A stretch of 64,000 bases of DNA from contig CAYSHK010000004.1 of NCBI GenBank assembly GCA_964430935.1, positions 55,951 through 119,950 of the forward strand, in the 5' to 3' direction. The stretch comes from Thermopetrobacter sp964430935. GTDB lineage: Bacteria; Pseudomonadota; Alphaproteobacteria; Rhizobiales; Aestuariivirgaceae. A program made the position numbers and the translations under genes. How positions within the stretch are numbered: position 1 is the stretch's first letter; the number at the start of each line of letters is the position of its first letter. The notes below the pieces were generated by a model. The model was not told where the DNA came from and made no database searches. It was given only the letters and a program-made list of their open reading frames with translations. This document shows, one piece after another, positions 17,227-26,672 of the stretch.

Positions 17227-17489
17227 CCGCCCCTTTCGCAGCTTCGCGAGAAACAACAGGAACCTGCGCTGCAGAATCAACTTAACACATCAATTGTGGC
17301 AACCATACAGTCGGCACAGTTGGCAGGTAAAGTGTCCAGAGAAGCAATTCGCCCGTGCGTGATCGGGGTCATTGACAGTCCGGCGGTCTTGTGATTTCTG
17401 GCGGGACCGATTTTCCGGGGGCATGCTTGCAATCCGGGCGGGATGCGCGCGCCGAGGGGCCGCACCCGCCGTTCTTGCGGGATACGGAC

Positions 17490-19595
17490 ATGACCGACGA
17501 TACAGCCGCCAGGCCCGGCCGAGAGGAAGGCTGTCCGCCTTCGGACGGGTGCGAGGTGGAGCTCACGGAGGACAACCGCCACGCCATGATGGCGGCCGCC
17601 GTGCGCATTCTGGCCGTGGATGCCATTTCGGCGGCGAAGTCCGGCCACCCCGGGGTGGCTCTGGGCGCGGCGGACATCGTCACCGTGCTGTTCACGAAGT
17701 TCCTGAAGTTCGACGTCCAGGATCCGCGCTGGCCGGACCGCGACCGGTTCGTGCTCTCCGCCGGGCACGGGTCGGCCATGCTCTATGCCGTGCTGCACCT
17801 GCTCGGTTTCGAGGACATGCCGCTGGAGGACCTGAAGAATTTCCGCCAGCTGCATTCCCGTGCCGCCGGGCATCCGGAATACGGACTGGCCGCCGGCATC
17901 GAGACGACGACGGGTCCTCTCGGACAGGGGCTGGCCACGGCGGTGGGCATGGCCATCGCCGAGCGGCATCTGGCCGCGGAGTTCGGGCCGGAGGTGGTGG
18001 ATCACCACACCTGGGTTCTGGCCGGCGACGGCGACCTGATGGAGGGCATCTCGCAGGAGGCGATCTCCCTCGCCGGCCATCTCCGCCTGGGCAAGCTGAT
18101 CGTCCTTTTCGACGACAACCGTATCACCATCGACGGCCCGGTGGATGTCGCCGATTCCACCAACCAGCTGGCGCGTTTCGCCGCTTCCGAATGGCACGTG
18201 CAGAGCATCGACGGCCACGATCCGGAAGCCATCGCGCGGGCCCTCGCGGAGGCGAAGGAGGATCCGCGTCCCTCGCTGATCGCCTGCCGCACCGTGATCG
18301 GCCATGGCGCGCCGGAGGTGGCGGGCACGGCCGCCGTGCATGGCGCGCCGCTGACGGAGGAACAGGTGGCGGGCCTGAGGAAGGCGCTGCGGTGGCCGTG
18401 CGACGTGCCTTTCGACGTGCCCTGCGAGATACGGGACGCCTGGCGTCTGGCGGGTCTGCGTGGCCGCAAGGAGCGCAAGGCCTGGCAGAAGCGGCTCGAG
18501 AAGCTGCCGGCGAGCCGCCATGCGGAATTCATGCGCCGCATGTCGGGGGACCTGCCGGAGGATTTCCGTCCCGCCATCCGGGCCTTGCGCACGGAGCTGG
18601 CCGAGGAGGCCCCCGCCTTGGCGACGCGGCAGGCCTCGCAGCGCGTGCTGGAGACCGTCAACGCGGTGCTGCCGGAGACGATGGGCGGATCGGCGGATCT
18701 CACCGGGTCCAACAACACCTTCACGGAGGATATGGGCACCTTTTCCGCGGATGCGCCAGAGGGGCGCTATGTCCATTACGGCATCCGGGAGCATGCCATG
18801 GCGGCGGCCATGAACGGCCTCGCGGTGCATGGGGGAATCCTTCCCTATGGCGGAACCTTCCTCGTCTTCTCGGACTACGCGCGCGGAGCCATGCGCCTTT
18901 CCGCGCTGATGCGGCAGCGGGTGGTCTACGTGATGACCCACGACTCCATCGGCCTTGGCGAGGACGGCCCCACGCATCAGCCGGTGGAGCATCTGGCCTC
19001 GCTGAGGGCCATGCCGCGCATGCTGGTGTTCCGTCCCGCCGACGCGGTGGAGACCGCAGAATGCTGGCAGCTCGCCCTCCAGAACACGGAGCGGCCCTCC
19101 GTGCTCGCCCTGACCCGGCAGAAGGTGACGCCGGTGCGTACGACGCCGGAGAAGACCAATCTCTGCGCCCGTGGCGCCTATGAACTGGCCGACGGCGAGA
19201 ACGGGGACACCGAGGTGGTGATCTTCGCTTCCGGCTCCGAGGTGGCCATCGCCCTGGAGGCCCGCGCGAAGCTGGAGGAGGCCGGCCATCCGACGCGGGT
19301 CGTCTCGGTGCCCTGCATGGAGCTGTTCGACGAGCAGGACGAGGAGCACCGGGCGCGGATCATCGGGCGGGAGAAGGTGCGGATCGCCGTGGAAGCCGGC
19401 GTCCGCGAGGGCTGGTGGCGCTTCATCTCCCGCGACGACATCTTCATCGGCATGCACGACTTCGGCGAGTCCGCCCCGGGGCCGGTGCTGTACGAGCATT
19501 TCGGCATCACCGCCGAGGCGGTCTTCCGTGCCGCCATGGAGCGGCTGGAGACCGGCCCGGACGACGGGGCCGGAGAAACCGGTTCCGGTGAGTGA
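17490..19595 (+). CDS. tkt: Transketolase
   Basis: 701 residues, about 35 longer than usual through an N-terminal 25-residue extension and a short C-terminal tail. It is a ThDP-dependent enzyme of the pentose phosphate and, where present, Calvin cycles. The ThDP-binding block GDGDLMEGISQEA, the substrate loop SAKSGHPGVALGAAD, the catalytic Glu segment HYGIREHAMAAAMNG and THDSIGLGEDGPTHQP are all intact. A TTGACA box lies at 17372. No Calvin-cycle neighbours are visible within the window. Confidence 0.96.
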   Translation: MTDDTAARPGREEGCPPSDGCEVELTEDNRHAMMAAAVRILAVDAISAAKSGHPGVALGAADIVTVLFTKFLKFDVQDPRWPDRDRFVLSAGHGSAMLYAVLHLLGFEDMPLEDLKNFRQLHSRAAGHPEYGLAAGIETTTGPLGQGLATAVGMAIAERHLAAEFGPEVVDHHTWVLAGDGDLMEGISQEAISLAGHLRLGKLIVLFDDNRITIDGPVDVADSTNQLARFAASEWHVQSIDGHDPEAIARALAEAKEDPRPSLIACRTVIGHGAPEVAGTAAVHGAPLTEEQVAGLRKALRWPCDVPFDVPCEIRDAWRLAGLRGRKERKAWQKRLEKLPASRHAEFMRRMSGDLPEDFRPAIRALRTELAEEAPALATRQASQRVLETVNAVLPETMGGSADLTGSNNTFTEDMGTFSADAPEGRYVHYGIREHAMAAAMNGLAVHGGILPYGGTFLVFSDYARGAMRLSALMRQRVVYVMTHDSIGLGEDGPTHQPVEHLASLRAMPRMLVFRPADAVETAECWQLALQNTERPSVLALTRQKVTPVRTTPEKTNLCARGAYELADGENGDTEVVIFASGSEVAIALEARAKLEEAGHPTRVVSVPCMELFDEQDEEHRARIIGREKVRIAVEAGVREGWWRFISRDDIFIGMHDFGESAPGPVLYEHFGITAEAVFRAAMERLETGPDDGAGETGSGE

Positions 19596-19677
19596 ACCAC
19601 ATTTACCTTTGCCAGCGCGCCGGCTTTCTGCCATTGATTGTCCGATCCTGATGACCGGTCCGGAGTAACGGGACGCC

Positions 19678-20292
19678 ATGACGAACATTCCCACGCGCCT
19701 GTTTGCAGTCCTTCCGCATCGGGTTCCCGCCGGGCGCGCGGCCGCCTGCCTGCGCGCCGCCGCGGAGGCCGGGGATGTGGCCGCCCTCCTGCTGCGCGCG
19801 GACGACGAGGGCCGTCACGTGGAGGCCCGTGTCGGGGCCATGGTGGAGCTGGGGCGGGAGCTCGATGTCGCCGTTCTGGTGGAGGACGACGTCCAGCTTG
19901 CCGCCGCCGTGGAGGCGGACGGCGTGCATGTCACCACGGGCCCCGCCGATGCGAAGGCGGCGCGGCGGGCGCTCGGCCCGGAGGCCATCGTCGGGGGCGA
20001 GTGCCTCGGCAAGCGCGACGAGGCCATGCGTCTCGGCGAGGCGGGCGTCGACTATCTCGCGCTCGACCAGCGGCTCGAGGCCGGCGGCGAAAACCTGCTC
20101 GACTGGTGGGTGGAGATGTTCGTGGTGCCCGTGGTGGCCATTCATCCGGCGGGGGCGGCGGCGGTGGCCGATCTGGCCCGGCGCGGTGCGGATTTCGTGT
20201 GTCCGTCCGAGGACATGTGGACGGACGGGGAGCGGGCGCGCGACGTGGTGGCGCGCTGCATGGATGCCATTCGGGAGGGCGTGGGCGGATGA
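19678..20292 (+). CDS. Thiamine phosphate synthase-like protein, probably not a true ThiE
   Basis: 204 residues with a TIM-barrel layout like ThiE/TenI: EADGVHVTTGPADAKAARR, AIVGGECLGKRDEAMRLGEA, then GVDYLALDQR. Two ThiE hallmarks are eroded: the pyrophosphate-binding GQ after VHL is absent, and the DYxxxGPxF block reads DYLALDQRLE. The phosphate-binding glycine loop near the end is also not recognisable. It overlaps the next gene by 4 bases (ATGA). It may be a paralogue with another ligand. I would not assume thiamine synthesis. Confidence 0.7.
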   Translation: MTNIPTRLFAVLPHRVPAGRAAACLRAAAEAGDVAALLLRADDEGRHVEARVGAMVELGRELDVAVLVEDDVQLAAAVEADGVHVTTGPADAKAARRALGPEAIVGGECLGKRDEAMRLGEAGVDYLALDQRLEAGGENLLDWWVEMFVVPVVAIHPAGAAAVADLARRGADFVCPSEDMWTDGERARDVVARCMDAIREGVGG

Positions 20293-21323
20293 GCGGACGT
20301 GCGACCGGCCTGCGGCTGCTGTTTCCCGTCCTGCTGGCCCTGGCGGGATCGGCGGGCGGAGCCCTTGCGGCGAAACCCTTTGACGAGGCCGTGGCGCTCT
20401 ATCAGGGGCGGCACTACGAGGAGGCCTACCGGACAGCCGAGAAGCTGGCGAAGCAGGGCCATGCGGAGGCCCAGGCCATGCTCGGCGTGCTGCTCGAGAA
20501 CGGACAGGGCGTGAAGGCTGATCCGGCGCGGGCGGCCCGCTGGTACGAGAAGGCGGCGGCACAGGGGCATGTGGGCGCCATGTTCGCCCTCGCCATGCTG
20601 CATCTCAGCGGGCGGCTGGGCAAGAAGGATCTGCAGGAGGCCCTGCGCTGGGCGCAGGAGGCGGCGAAGCGCGGCCACGTGCCGGCCCAGTACAACCTCG
20701 GCCTGCTGTATACCGGCGTGACCGGACTGAAGCCCGACTGGAAGAAGGCGGCGTACTGGTTCCGCCAGGCGGCGGAGAAGGGATTCGCCCAGGCCCAGTA
20801 CAATCTCGGTGTCCTGCATGTCATGGGGCGTGGCGTGGAGAAGGATTTCACGGCCGCCTCCGAATGGTTCAAGAAGGCGGCGCTGGCGGGGCTGCCGGAG
20901 GCGGCGCTGGAGTACGGCGTGCTGGTCTTCCGCGGCGAGGGCGTGGCCAAGAGCGAGCGTATCGGCGCGCAGTGGCTGGAGTATGCCGCGCGCAGCGGCT
21001 ATCCCGCCGCCCAGCGCAGGCTGGCACGGCTCTATGCCACCGGGCGGGGGGTCGGCAAACGGCCCGTCGAGGCCGCCAAGTGGTATCTGCTGGCGCGCGC
21101 GCAGGGCGAGAAGGACGCCTGGCTGGATCTGTTCCTGAAGCATCTTCCGCCCGCCGACCTGGCGAAGGCGAAGGAGCTGGCCGCCGGGTTCCGTCCCACG
21201 AAGATGCGCCAGATGACCACCCCCACGGGAGGCAAGACGTCCCTGCCGAAGGGCAACGGGCGCAAGCCCGGCGCCAACGGCGCGGAGGCCTCCGCCGGCA
21301 AGGGGGGAAAGCCGAAAAAATAG
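20289..21323 (+). CDS. Secreted Sel1-repeat protein
   Basis: 344 residues. A signal peptide (about 1-28, ending near GGALA) is followed by six Sel1/TPR-like repeats of about 36 residues (about 41-257), each with the A..LG.LY..G.GV..D...A..W...AA..G pattern. The C-terminus (about 300-344) is a disordered Lys/Gly tail. Sel1 proteins are protein-protein interaction scaffolds, often in the periplasm. Translationally coupled to the ThiE-like gene. Confidence 0.88.
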   Translation: MSGRATGLRLLFPVLLALAGSAGGALAAKPFDEAVALYQGRHYEEAYRTAEKLAKQGHAEAQAMLGVLLENGQGVKADPARAARWYEKAAAQGHVGAMFALAMLHLSGRLGKKDLQEALRWAQEAAKRGHVPAQYNLGLLYTGVTGLKPDWKKAAYWFRQAAEKGFAQAQYNLGVLHVMGRGVEKDFTAASEWFKKAALAGLPEAALEYGVLVFRGEGVAKSERIGAQWLEYAARSGYPAAQRRLARLYATGRGVGKRPVEAAKWYLLARAQGEKDAWLDLFLKHLPPADLAKAKELAAGFRPTKMRQMTTPTGGKTSLPKGNGRKPGANGAEASAGKGGKPKK

Positions 21324-21513
21324 CCCTTACGCCATCGGGCAAAATGCTTTAGGAAGGGCGCAACTCCTCCATGCGCGTCCATGGCGGCGGGCCGGTGCGG
21401 AGCCGTCCGCGCGGCTCCGGCGTGGCGGAGATGCTGGAAATGGAACGGGCGACGGGGCCGCCGGGCGAAACCGGCGGACCGTGTCGCGGATCTACACGAC
21501 GACGGAACCGGAC

Positions 21514-22080
21514 ATGAAGATACAGGGCAACGAGATCAAGCCGGGCAACGTGCTGAAGCACAAGGACCAGCTCTGGGTGGTGGTCAAGGTGGAGCACGTC
21601 AAGCCGGGCAAGGGCGGCGCCTACGCCCAGGTGGAGATGAAGGCCATCGTCGGCGGCACCAAGCTCAACGAGCGCTTCCGGGCCTCGGAGAACGTGGAGC
21701 GGGTGCGCCTCGAGCAGAAGGACTATCAGTATCTCTACGAGCAGGGCGACATGCTGGTCTTCATGGACATGGAGACATACGATCAGATCGAGCTGCCGCG
21801 CGACTTTCTCGGCGATCGCGCCGCCTTCCTCCAGGACGGCATGGTGGTCACCGTGGAGTCCCACGAGGGCACCCCGCTGGGCGTTTCCCTGCCCCAGCAC
21901 GTGACGCTGGAGGTCACGGAGGCGGAGCCCGTGGTCAAGGGGCAGACGGCGGCGTCCTCCTACAAGCCGGCGATCCTGGAGAATGGTCTGCGGGTGATGG
22001 TTCCGCCCTTCGTCTCTGCGGGGGAGAAGATCGTCGTCAACACCGAGGACTGCACCTACGTCAAGCGGGCCGACGCCTGA
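21514..22080 (+). CDS. efp: Translation elongation factor P
   Basis: 188 residues from ATG 21514, the family length; a GTG at 21481 would add 11 atypical residues. EF-P relieves ribosome stalling at polyproline stretches. The modifiable lysine lies in the loop HVKPGKGGAYAQVE. The KLNERFRASE and C-terminal PPFVSAGEKIVVNTEDCTYV blocks are standard. Neither epmA nor epmB is adjacent. It is followed by a suhB-like gene in the same direction. Confidence 0.96.
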   Translation: MKIQGNEIKPGNVLKHKDQLWVVVKVEHVKPGKGGAYAQVEMKAIVGGTKLNERFRASENVERVRLEQKDYQYLYEQGDMLVFMDMETYDQIELPRDFLGDRAAFLQDGMVVTVESHEGTPLGVSLPQHVTLEVTEAEPVVKGQTAASSYKPAILENGLRVMVPPFVSAGEKIVVNTEDCTYVKRADA

Positions 22081-22140
22081 TCCGCCTCCCGGCGGACGGC
22101 GCGACCTCCCGGACAGAACGGCGAAAGGCGGCAACGGAAC

Positions 22141-22929
22141 ATGTCCCAGTCGGCACTCATCAACGTCATGGTGAAGGCCGCCCGCAAGGCGGCGCGACCC
22201 CTGCGGCGCGACTTCGGCGAGGTGGAGAACCTCCAGGTCTCGCGCAAGGGGCCGGCGGATTTCGTCACGCGGGCCGACCGGCGCACGGAGGAGATCCTCC
22301 GCGAGGAGCTGCACCGCGCCCGTCCGGCCTTCGGCTTCATTCTGGAGGAGGGCGAGGACGAGACCGGGGACGGCGAACACTTCTGGATCATTGACCCGGT
22401 GGACGGCACCACGAATTTCATCCATGGCATTCCGCATTTCGCCATGTCCATCGCCCTGCGCAAGGGGCGGGACCTGGTGGCCGGGCTGATCTACAACCCC
22501 GTCACCGACGAGCTGTTCCATGCCGAACGCGGCCGGGGTGCCTTCCTGAACAACCGGCGCATCCGCTGCTCGGCCCGCAAGGGGCTTTCTGAGGCGGTGA
22601 TCGTCAACGGCTGTCCGCACAGGGGGCGGGCCGATCTGGCGCGCTTCCGCAGGGAGCTGGCGGTGGTCCAGGAGCAGGTGGCCGGTCTGCGGCGCTTCGG
22701 CGCGGCGTCCCTGGACTTCGCCTGGGTGGCGGCCGGCCGGTTCGACGGTTTCTGGGAGCGCGGTCTGAAGATCTGGGACATCGCCGCCGGCGTGCTCATG
22801 GTGCGCGAGGCCGGTGGCCGGGTGGAGGACCTGGACGGCGGCCCGGACGTGCTCGCCACCGGCAACGTGCTCGCTGCCGCCGAAGGTGTCTTCCCCATGC
22901 TGGCTACGGTCCTGCGCGCGGTGAAGTGA
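22141..22929 (+). CDS. suhB: Inositol monophosphatase family protein (SuhB-like)
   Basis: 262 residues. Mg-dependent sugar-phosphate phosphatase fold. Metal-binding motifs are intact: ILEEGEDETG, WIIDPVDGTTNFIHG and the C-terminal KIWDIAAGVLMVREAGG. Substrate cannot be read from sequence; inositol 1-phosphate is the family default, and SuhB also has a role in ribosomal RNA transcription in E. coli. The efp-suhB order is common in Alphaproteobacteria. Confidence 0.9.
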   Translation: MSQSALINVMVKAARKAARPLRRDFGEVENLQVSRKGPADFVTRADRRTEEILREELHRARPAFGFILEEGEDETGDGEHFWIIDPVDGTTNFIHGIPHFAMSIALRKGRDLVAGLIYNPVTDELFHAERGRGAFLNNRRIRCSARKGLSEAVIVNGCPHRGRADLARFRRELAVVQEQVAGLRRFGAASLDFAWVAAGRFDGFWERGLKIWDIAAGVLMVREAGGRVEDLDGGPDVLATGNVLAAAEGVFPMLATVLRAVK

Positions 22930-23113
22930 GCCCTCCTCCCCATTGGTGGCAACCGGCTCCGCCATGCCTGCGGTGCCTGGCTCCCGCATGAAAAACCCGT
23001 CAGGGAACGCTTCCGCCTTTTGCCAACATTCGGTCGCTGGGCTATGGTATGTGCCGACATGCGGAAGTCCTTGCCGCATGGTGCGAAATCTGATCCGGGA
23101 GAGCAGTGGGGCC

Positions 23114-24121
23114 ATGAAGGATGCGGCATTCGGCGCGGTGCTGGAAAAGCCCGTGATCTATCTCGTGCGGATGGTGGTGTTCCTCATTCTGGCGGGCATC
23201 GTGGCGGCGGTTCTCTTTCCGCAGATCCGTTCGGCATTCATGGCCAATCCGGGGCTCAACGGCCTCATCCTGTTCACGCTGTTCCTTGGCGTGATCTACA
23301 CCTTCCGGATGGTGATCCGGTTGTTCCCGGAGGTGAACTGGGTCAACCACTTCCGCATCGCCGATCCCTCGCTGGACATCCCCTACACGCCGCGGCTTCT
23401 GGCGCCCATGGCGGCTCTGCTGAGGGACCGGCGGGGCACCACGGTGCTGACGCCCATGTCCCTGCGCTCCCTTCTGGATTCCCTCGCGTCGCGCCTGGAC
23501 GAGTCGCGGGACATTTCGCGCTATCTCATCGGGCTTCTGGTCTTTCTCGGTCTGCTCGGCACGTTCTGGGGACTGCTGCAGACCATTTCCTCGGTGGGGG
23601 ACGTGATCCGCAATCTCGACGTCACCGCGGGCGAGGCGGCCACGGTCTTCGAGGAGCTGAAAAGCGGTCTGGAGGCGCCTCTGGCAGGCATGGGCACCTC
23701 CTTCTCGTCCTCGCTGTTCGGTCTGGCCGGCTCCCTGATCCTCGGCTTCCTCGATCTCCAGGCGGCGCAGGCGCAGAACCGCTTCTACAACGATCTGGAG
23801 GATTGGCTGGCCACGATTACCGACATCGAGGCGGGAGAGGGCGGAGCCTTCGCCGCGCCGCACTATCTGAGCATGGATATGACGGAGCTGCAGGACGGCC
23901 TGGAGCGCATCAACGACACGCTGGCCCGCGTGCTGGCGGAAACGCCTGCCGGGGCTCCGGCCGCCGGGACGGAGGCGATGAACCGGCTGGCGGAGGCGGT
24001 CGCCGGAGTGGTGGAGCAGATGCGCGAGGAGCAGAAGGTCATGCGGGCCTGGGCGGACAGGCAGAGCGCCGAGCAGGCGGAGATCCGCCGCATGCTGAGC
24101 GAGTGGATGCGCAGGAGGTGA
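23114..24121 (+). CDS. MotA/TolQ/ExbB-type proton channel protein
   Basis: 335 residues from ATG 23114 (23078 is an alternative). Two N-terminal hydrophobic segments (about 12-32 and 44-64) and two in the middle (around IGLLVFLGLLGTFWGLLQTI and the following SSSLFGLAGSLILGFLDLQ) match the MotA/TolQ channel core, in which the first half carries a TFWGLLQTI signature. The C-terminal 90 residues are a helical cytoplasmic tail. It is followed by 1 base and then a MotB-like partner, so the two probably form a proton-driven stator of unknown use; no flagellar or Tol genes are near. Confidence 0.85.
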   Translation: MKDAAFGAVLEKPVIYLVRMVVFLILAGIVAAVLFPQIRSAFMANPGLNGLILFTLFLGVIYTFRMVIRLFPEVNWVNHFRIADPSLDIPYTPRLLAPMAALLRDRRGTTVLTPMSLRSLLDSLASRLDESRDISRYLIGLLVFLGLLGTFWGLLQTISSVGDVIRNLDVTAGEAATVFEELKSGLEAPLAGMGTSFSSSLFGLAGSLILGFLDLQAAQAQNRFYNDLEDWLATITDIEAGEGGAFAAPHYLSMDMTELQDGLERINDTLARVLAETPAGAPAAGTEAMNRLAEAVAGVVEQMREEQKVMRAWADRQSAEQAEIRRMLSEWMRRR

Positions 24122-24122
24122 C

Positions 24123-25154
24123 ATGGCCGCTCCGCTGAACAGGCGCAGGCGTGGCGAGCAGGGGCTCTACTGGCCCGGCTTCGTGGACGCCATGGCCCAG
24201 CTGCTGCTGGTCATCATATTCCTGCTGACCGTCTTCATGGTCGCGCAGTACATGCAGGCGCGCGAGCTGTCGGGCCAGGATACCGTGCTTGCGAAGCTGC
24301 GGGCCCAGATTGCCGAGCTTACGGAGCTTCTGGCGCTGGAGAAGTCCGCCAAGGCGACGCTTGAAACCACGCTCGCGGCCCTGACCGACGACCTGAAGGC
24401 GGAGAAGGCGAAGAGCGCATCGCTTTCCGCCATGCTCTCCGATCTGCAGGGGCGCGAGGGCAAGGCGGGTGCGATGGTCGCGGCCCTGAAGGACAAGCTT
24501 GCGGCGGAGAAGAAGATCTCCGCCGAGGCTCTGGCGCAGATCGAGCTTCTCAATCAGCAGATCGCCGCGCTCAGGCGCCAGGTGGCGATGCTCAACGCGG
24601 CGCTGGAGGCGGCCGAGGAGCGGGACCGTGTTGCGAAGGCGCAGATCGCCAACCTGGGCAAGCGGCTCAATGCGGCGCTGGCGCGGCGGGTGCAGGAGCT
24701 GGCGCGTTACCGTTCGGAGTTCTTCGGACGGCTGCGGCGCATCCTTTCGCAGCGTTCCGACATCCGCGTGGTGGGCGACCGTTTCGTCTTCCAGTCGGAG
24801 GTGCTGTTTCCGAAGGGATCGGCGGAGCTGACCGAGGAGGGCAAGAAGGAGCTGGACAAGCTGGCCGAGGCCATTCTCGAGTTGGAAAAGCAGATTCCTC
24901 CGGACATCAACTGGATTCTCCGGGTGGACGGGCATACCGATTCCGACCCCATCCGTACGGCGCGCTTCAGGTCCAACTGGGAGCTTTCGGCGGCGCGCGC
25001 CATCTCCGTTGTCAAGTATCTGATCTCGAGGGGCGTCTCTCCGGAGCGTCTCGCCGCCACGGGCTTCGGCGAATTCCATCCCATCGATCCGGGCGACACG
25101 GAGGAGGCGAAGGCGAAGAACCGCCGCATCGAGCTGAAGCTGACGGAACGCTGA
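24123..25154 (+). CDS. MotB-like OmpA-domain protein
   Basis: 343 residues. A short basic N-terminus, one membrane segment (about 25-45, preceded by WPGFVDAMAQ, which holds the Asp expected for proton coupling), a long coiled coil (about 50-195) and a C-terminal OmpA peptidoglycan-binding domain (about 215-340, with RVDGHTDSDPIR and NWELSAARAISVVKYLI). The coiled coil is longer than in flagellar MotB. It follows the MotA-like gene directly and likely anchors that channel to the cell wall. Confidence 0.87.
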   Translation: MAAPLNRRRRGEQGLYWPGFVDAMAQLLLVIIFLLTVFMVAQYMQARELSGQDTVLAKLRAQIAELTELLALEKSAKATLETTLAALTDDLKAEKAKSASLSAMLSDLQGREGKAGAMVAALKDKLAAEKKISAEALAQIELLNQQIAALRRQVAMLNAALEAAEERDRVAKAQIANLGKRLNAALARRVQELARYRSEFFGRLRRILSQRSDIRVVGDRFVFQSEVLFPKGSAELTEEGKKELDKLAEAILELEKQIPPDINWILRVDGHTDSDPIRTARFRSNWELSAARAISVVKYLISRGVSPERLAATGFGEFHPIDPGDTEEAKAKNRRIELKLTER

Positions 25155-25179
25155 AACCCACCCGGCGGTGGCGGAGGCC

Positions 25180-26667
25180 TCAGCCGGTCTTATCTCCGGT
25201 CCCTGGCGTCCGTCGGCGCAGAAGATCGCGCCAGCTTCTGCCGGGGCGCAGGGCGAGGGCTGCGGAGAGTGCTTCCGCCGGGTAGAGCGCGGCGAGGACG
25301 GCTCCGTAGACGAGCGCTCCGAAAAGGATGCGCAGAACGAGCATCACGGTGCTTTCCGCCTGTCCGAACAGCATGAGCGCGGCGTACATGATGGCGCTGG
25401 CCGCCAGGGCGCGCGCGGCATCGCTCCAGGGAAAGGTGAAGTGGGGCGTGCGGGCGGCCAGCAGGAAGCTGGCGGCCGCCGCGAGCACCGCCCCCGTGGC
25501 CGCTCCGGCCACCGCTCCCTCCAGTCCTCCGGACAGGTAGCCCGCCAGGGCTCCGGCCACGGTGGCCAGGGCGTCCAGTCCGTCCACGAGGGTCACGGTC
25601 CGGGACTTTTCGGCGAGAAGGAAGATCTGGTCGGGGAAGTGCGACCTCAGGTTCCGGGCCGCGCCGGCGAGGATCGCCCATGGGAGCACGGCGCGCGTGA
25701 TCTCGCGGTAGCTTTCCGCCACGAGCAGTTCGGATACATCCGGCGTGATTGCGCAGAGACCGGCAACGGCGGGCGCGAGGGCGGCGATGACCAGGGCTCC
25801 GCCCCTTGCGATCTGCTCCATGCCCGCCCGCCGGCCTTCCTCGCGCCAGGCCTTCACCGCGAGGGGGAAGGCGGCCGCGGTGACGAACATTGCGGCGAAC
25901 GTCGTTCCGCGCAGGCCGAGCCCCAGCCCCACCGCGATCAGGCCGGCCGCCGCCGCGCCCTCGAAACCCTCGGCGACGTAGCGGACCGCGTTCAGGGCGA
26001 TCCACGACAGCCCGCCGGCGACGAGCAGGGGCAGACCGTAGGTCAGCGCCCTGCGCAGGGCGGGACCGGCGAGACGGGGTGGGGCCGGGCGCATGCCGAT
26101 GAACGGAATGGCCAGCAGGATCGCCACGGCATGGGCGGAGGCGTAGATGCCCAGGGCGACGCCGGCGTCCAGAGGCATGAGGGTCTGGAGGACGAGGCCG
26201 CCGAGCAGCCCCAGGGCCGGGCCGGTCACCTGGAGGATGGTGTAGGCGCCGATGTGATGGGCCGCGCGGGCCCGCTCCGCGAGATGGGTGTTGACGGAGC
26301 GCATGGCCATGAATGCTCCCGCGGCCAGGGTCACGGGGGCGTCCGGAGGGCCGTCGAGAACCTGTGTGACGATGATGAAGGCCAGCAGGCCGTTGAAGAG
26401 CACCGCCGCGGCCATGACGATGTTCTCCGCCGCGTGGTAGGCGGATGTTCCGGTTCCGGATTCCCGGGAATCGTAGAATCTCAGGGCGTAGGCGGAGAAC
26501 CACGACAGAAAGAGCAGGTAGCCCAGCTCCTGCGTGGCGGCGACGATGGTGAACACGCCCATGTCGCGCGGCGTCAGCCACCAGGCCCAGAGGAGGATGG
26601 CCAGGAACTGGAGCAGGGGGGCCAGGATCTGCGCCGGCAGATAGAGCAGCGTGTTGCGCAGGAGCAT
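25180..26667 (-). CDS. Wzx-type polysaccharide flippase (MATE/MOP superfamily)
   Basis: 495 residues from ATG 26667, with about 12-14 hydrophobic segments. The N-terminal run MLLRNTLLYLPAQILAPLLQ is typical of polysaccharide-biosynthesis membrane proteins that flip lipid-linked oligosaccharides across the inner membrane. It starts 5 bases after the glycosyltransferase stop, last of a three-gene run (Wzz/kinase-like, glycosyltransferase, flippase). The very long upstream in-frame reading across the glycosyltransferase is an artefact. Confidence 0.85.
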   Translation of the reverse strand: MLLRNTLLYLPAQILAPLLQFLAILLWAWWLTPRDMGVFTIVAATQELGYLLFLSWFSAYALRFYDSRESGTGTSAYHAAENIVMAAAVLFNGLLAFIIVTQVLDGPPDAPVTLAAGAFMAMRSVNTHLAERARAAHHIGAYTILQVTGPALGLLGGLVLQTLMPLDAGVALGIYASAHAVAILLAIPFIGMRPAPPRLAGPALRRALTYGLPLLVAGGLSWIALNAVRYVAEGFEGAAAAGLIAVGLGLGLRGTTFAAMFVTAAAFPLAVKAWREEGRRAGMEQIARGGALVIAALAPAVAGLCAITPDVSELLVAESYREITRAVLPWAILAGAARNLRSHFPDQIFLLAEKSRTVTLVDGLDALATVAGALAGYLSGGLEGAVAGAATGAVLAAAASFLLAARTPHFTFPWSDAARALAASAIMYAALMLFGQAESTVMLVLRILFGALVYGAVLAALYPAEALSAALALRPGRSWRDLLRRRTPGTGDKTG

Positions 26668-26672
26668 GGCGC

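Noticed and set aside
23114..25154. A Zorya-type defence system
   Set aside because: The MotA/MotB-like layout recalls ZorAB, but the genes that follow are polysaccharide genes on the opposite strand and no helicase or nuclease partner is present.
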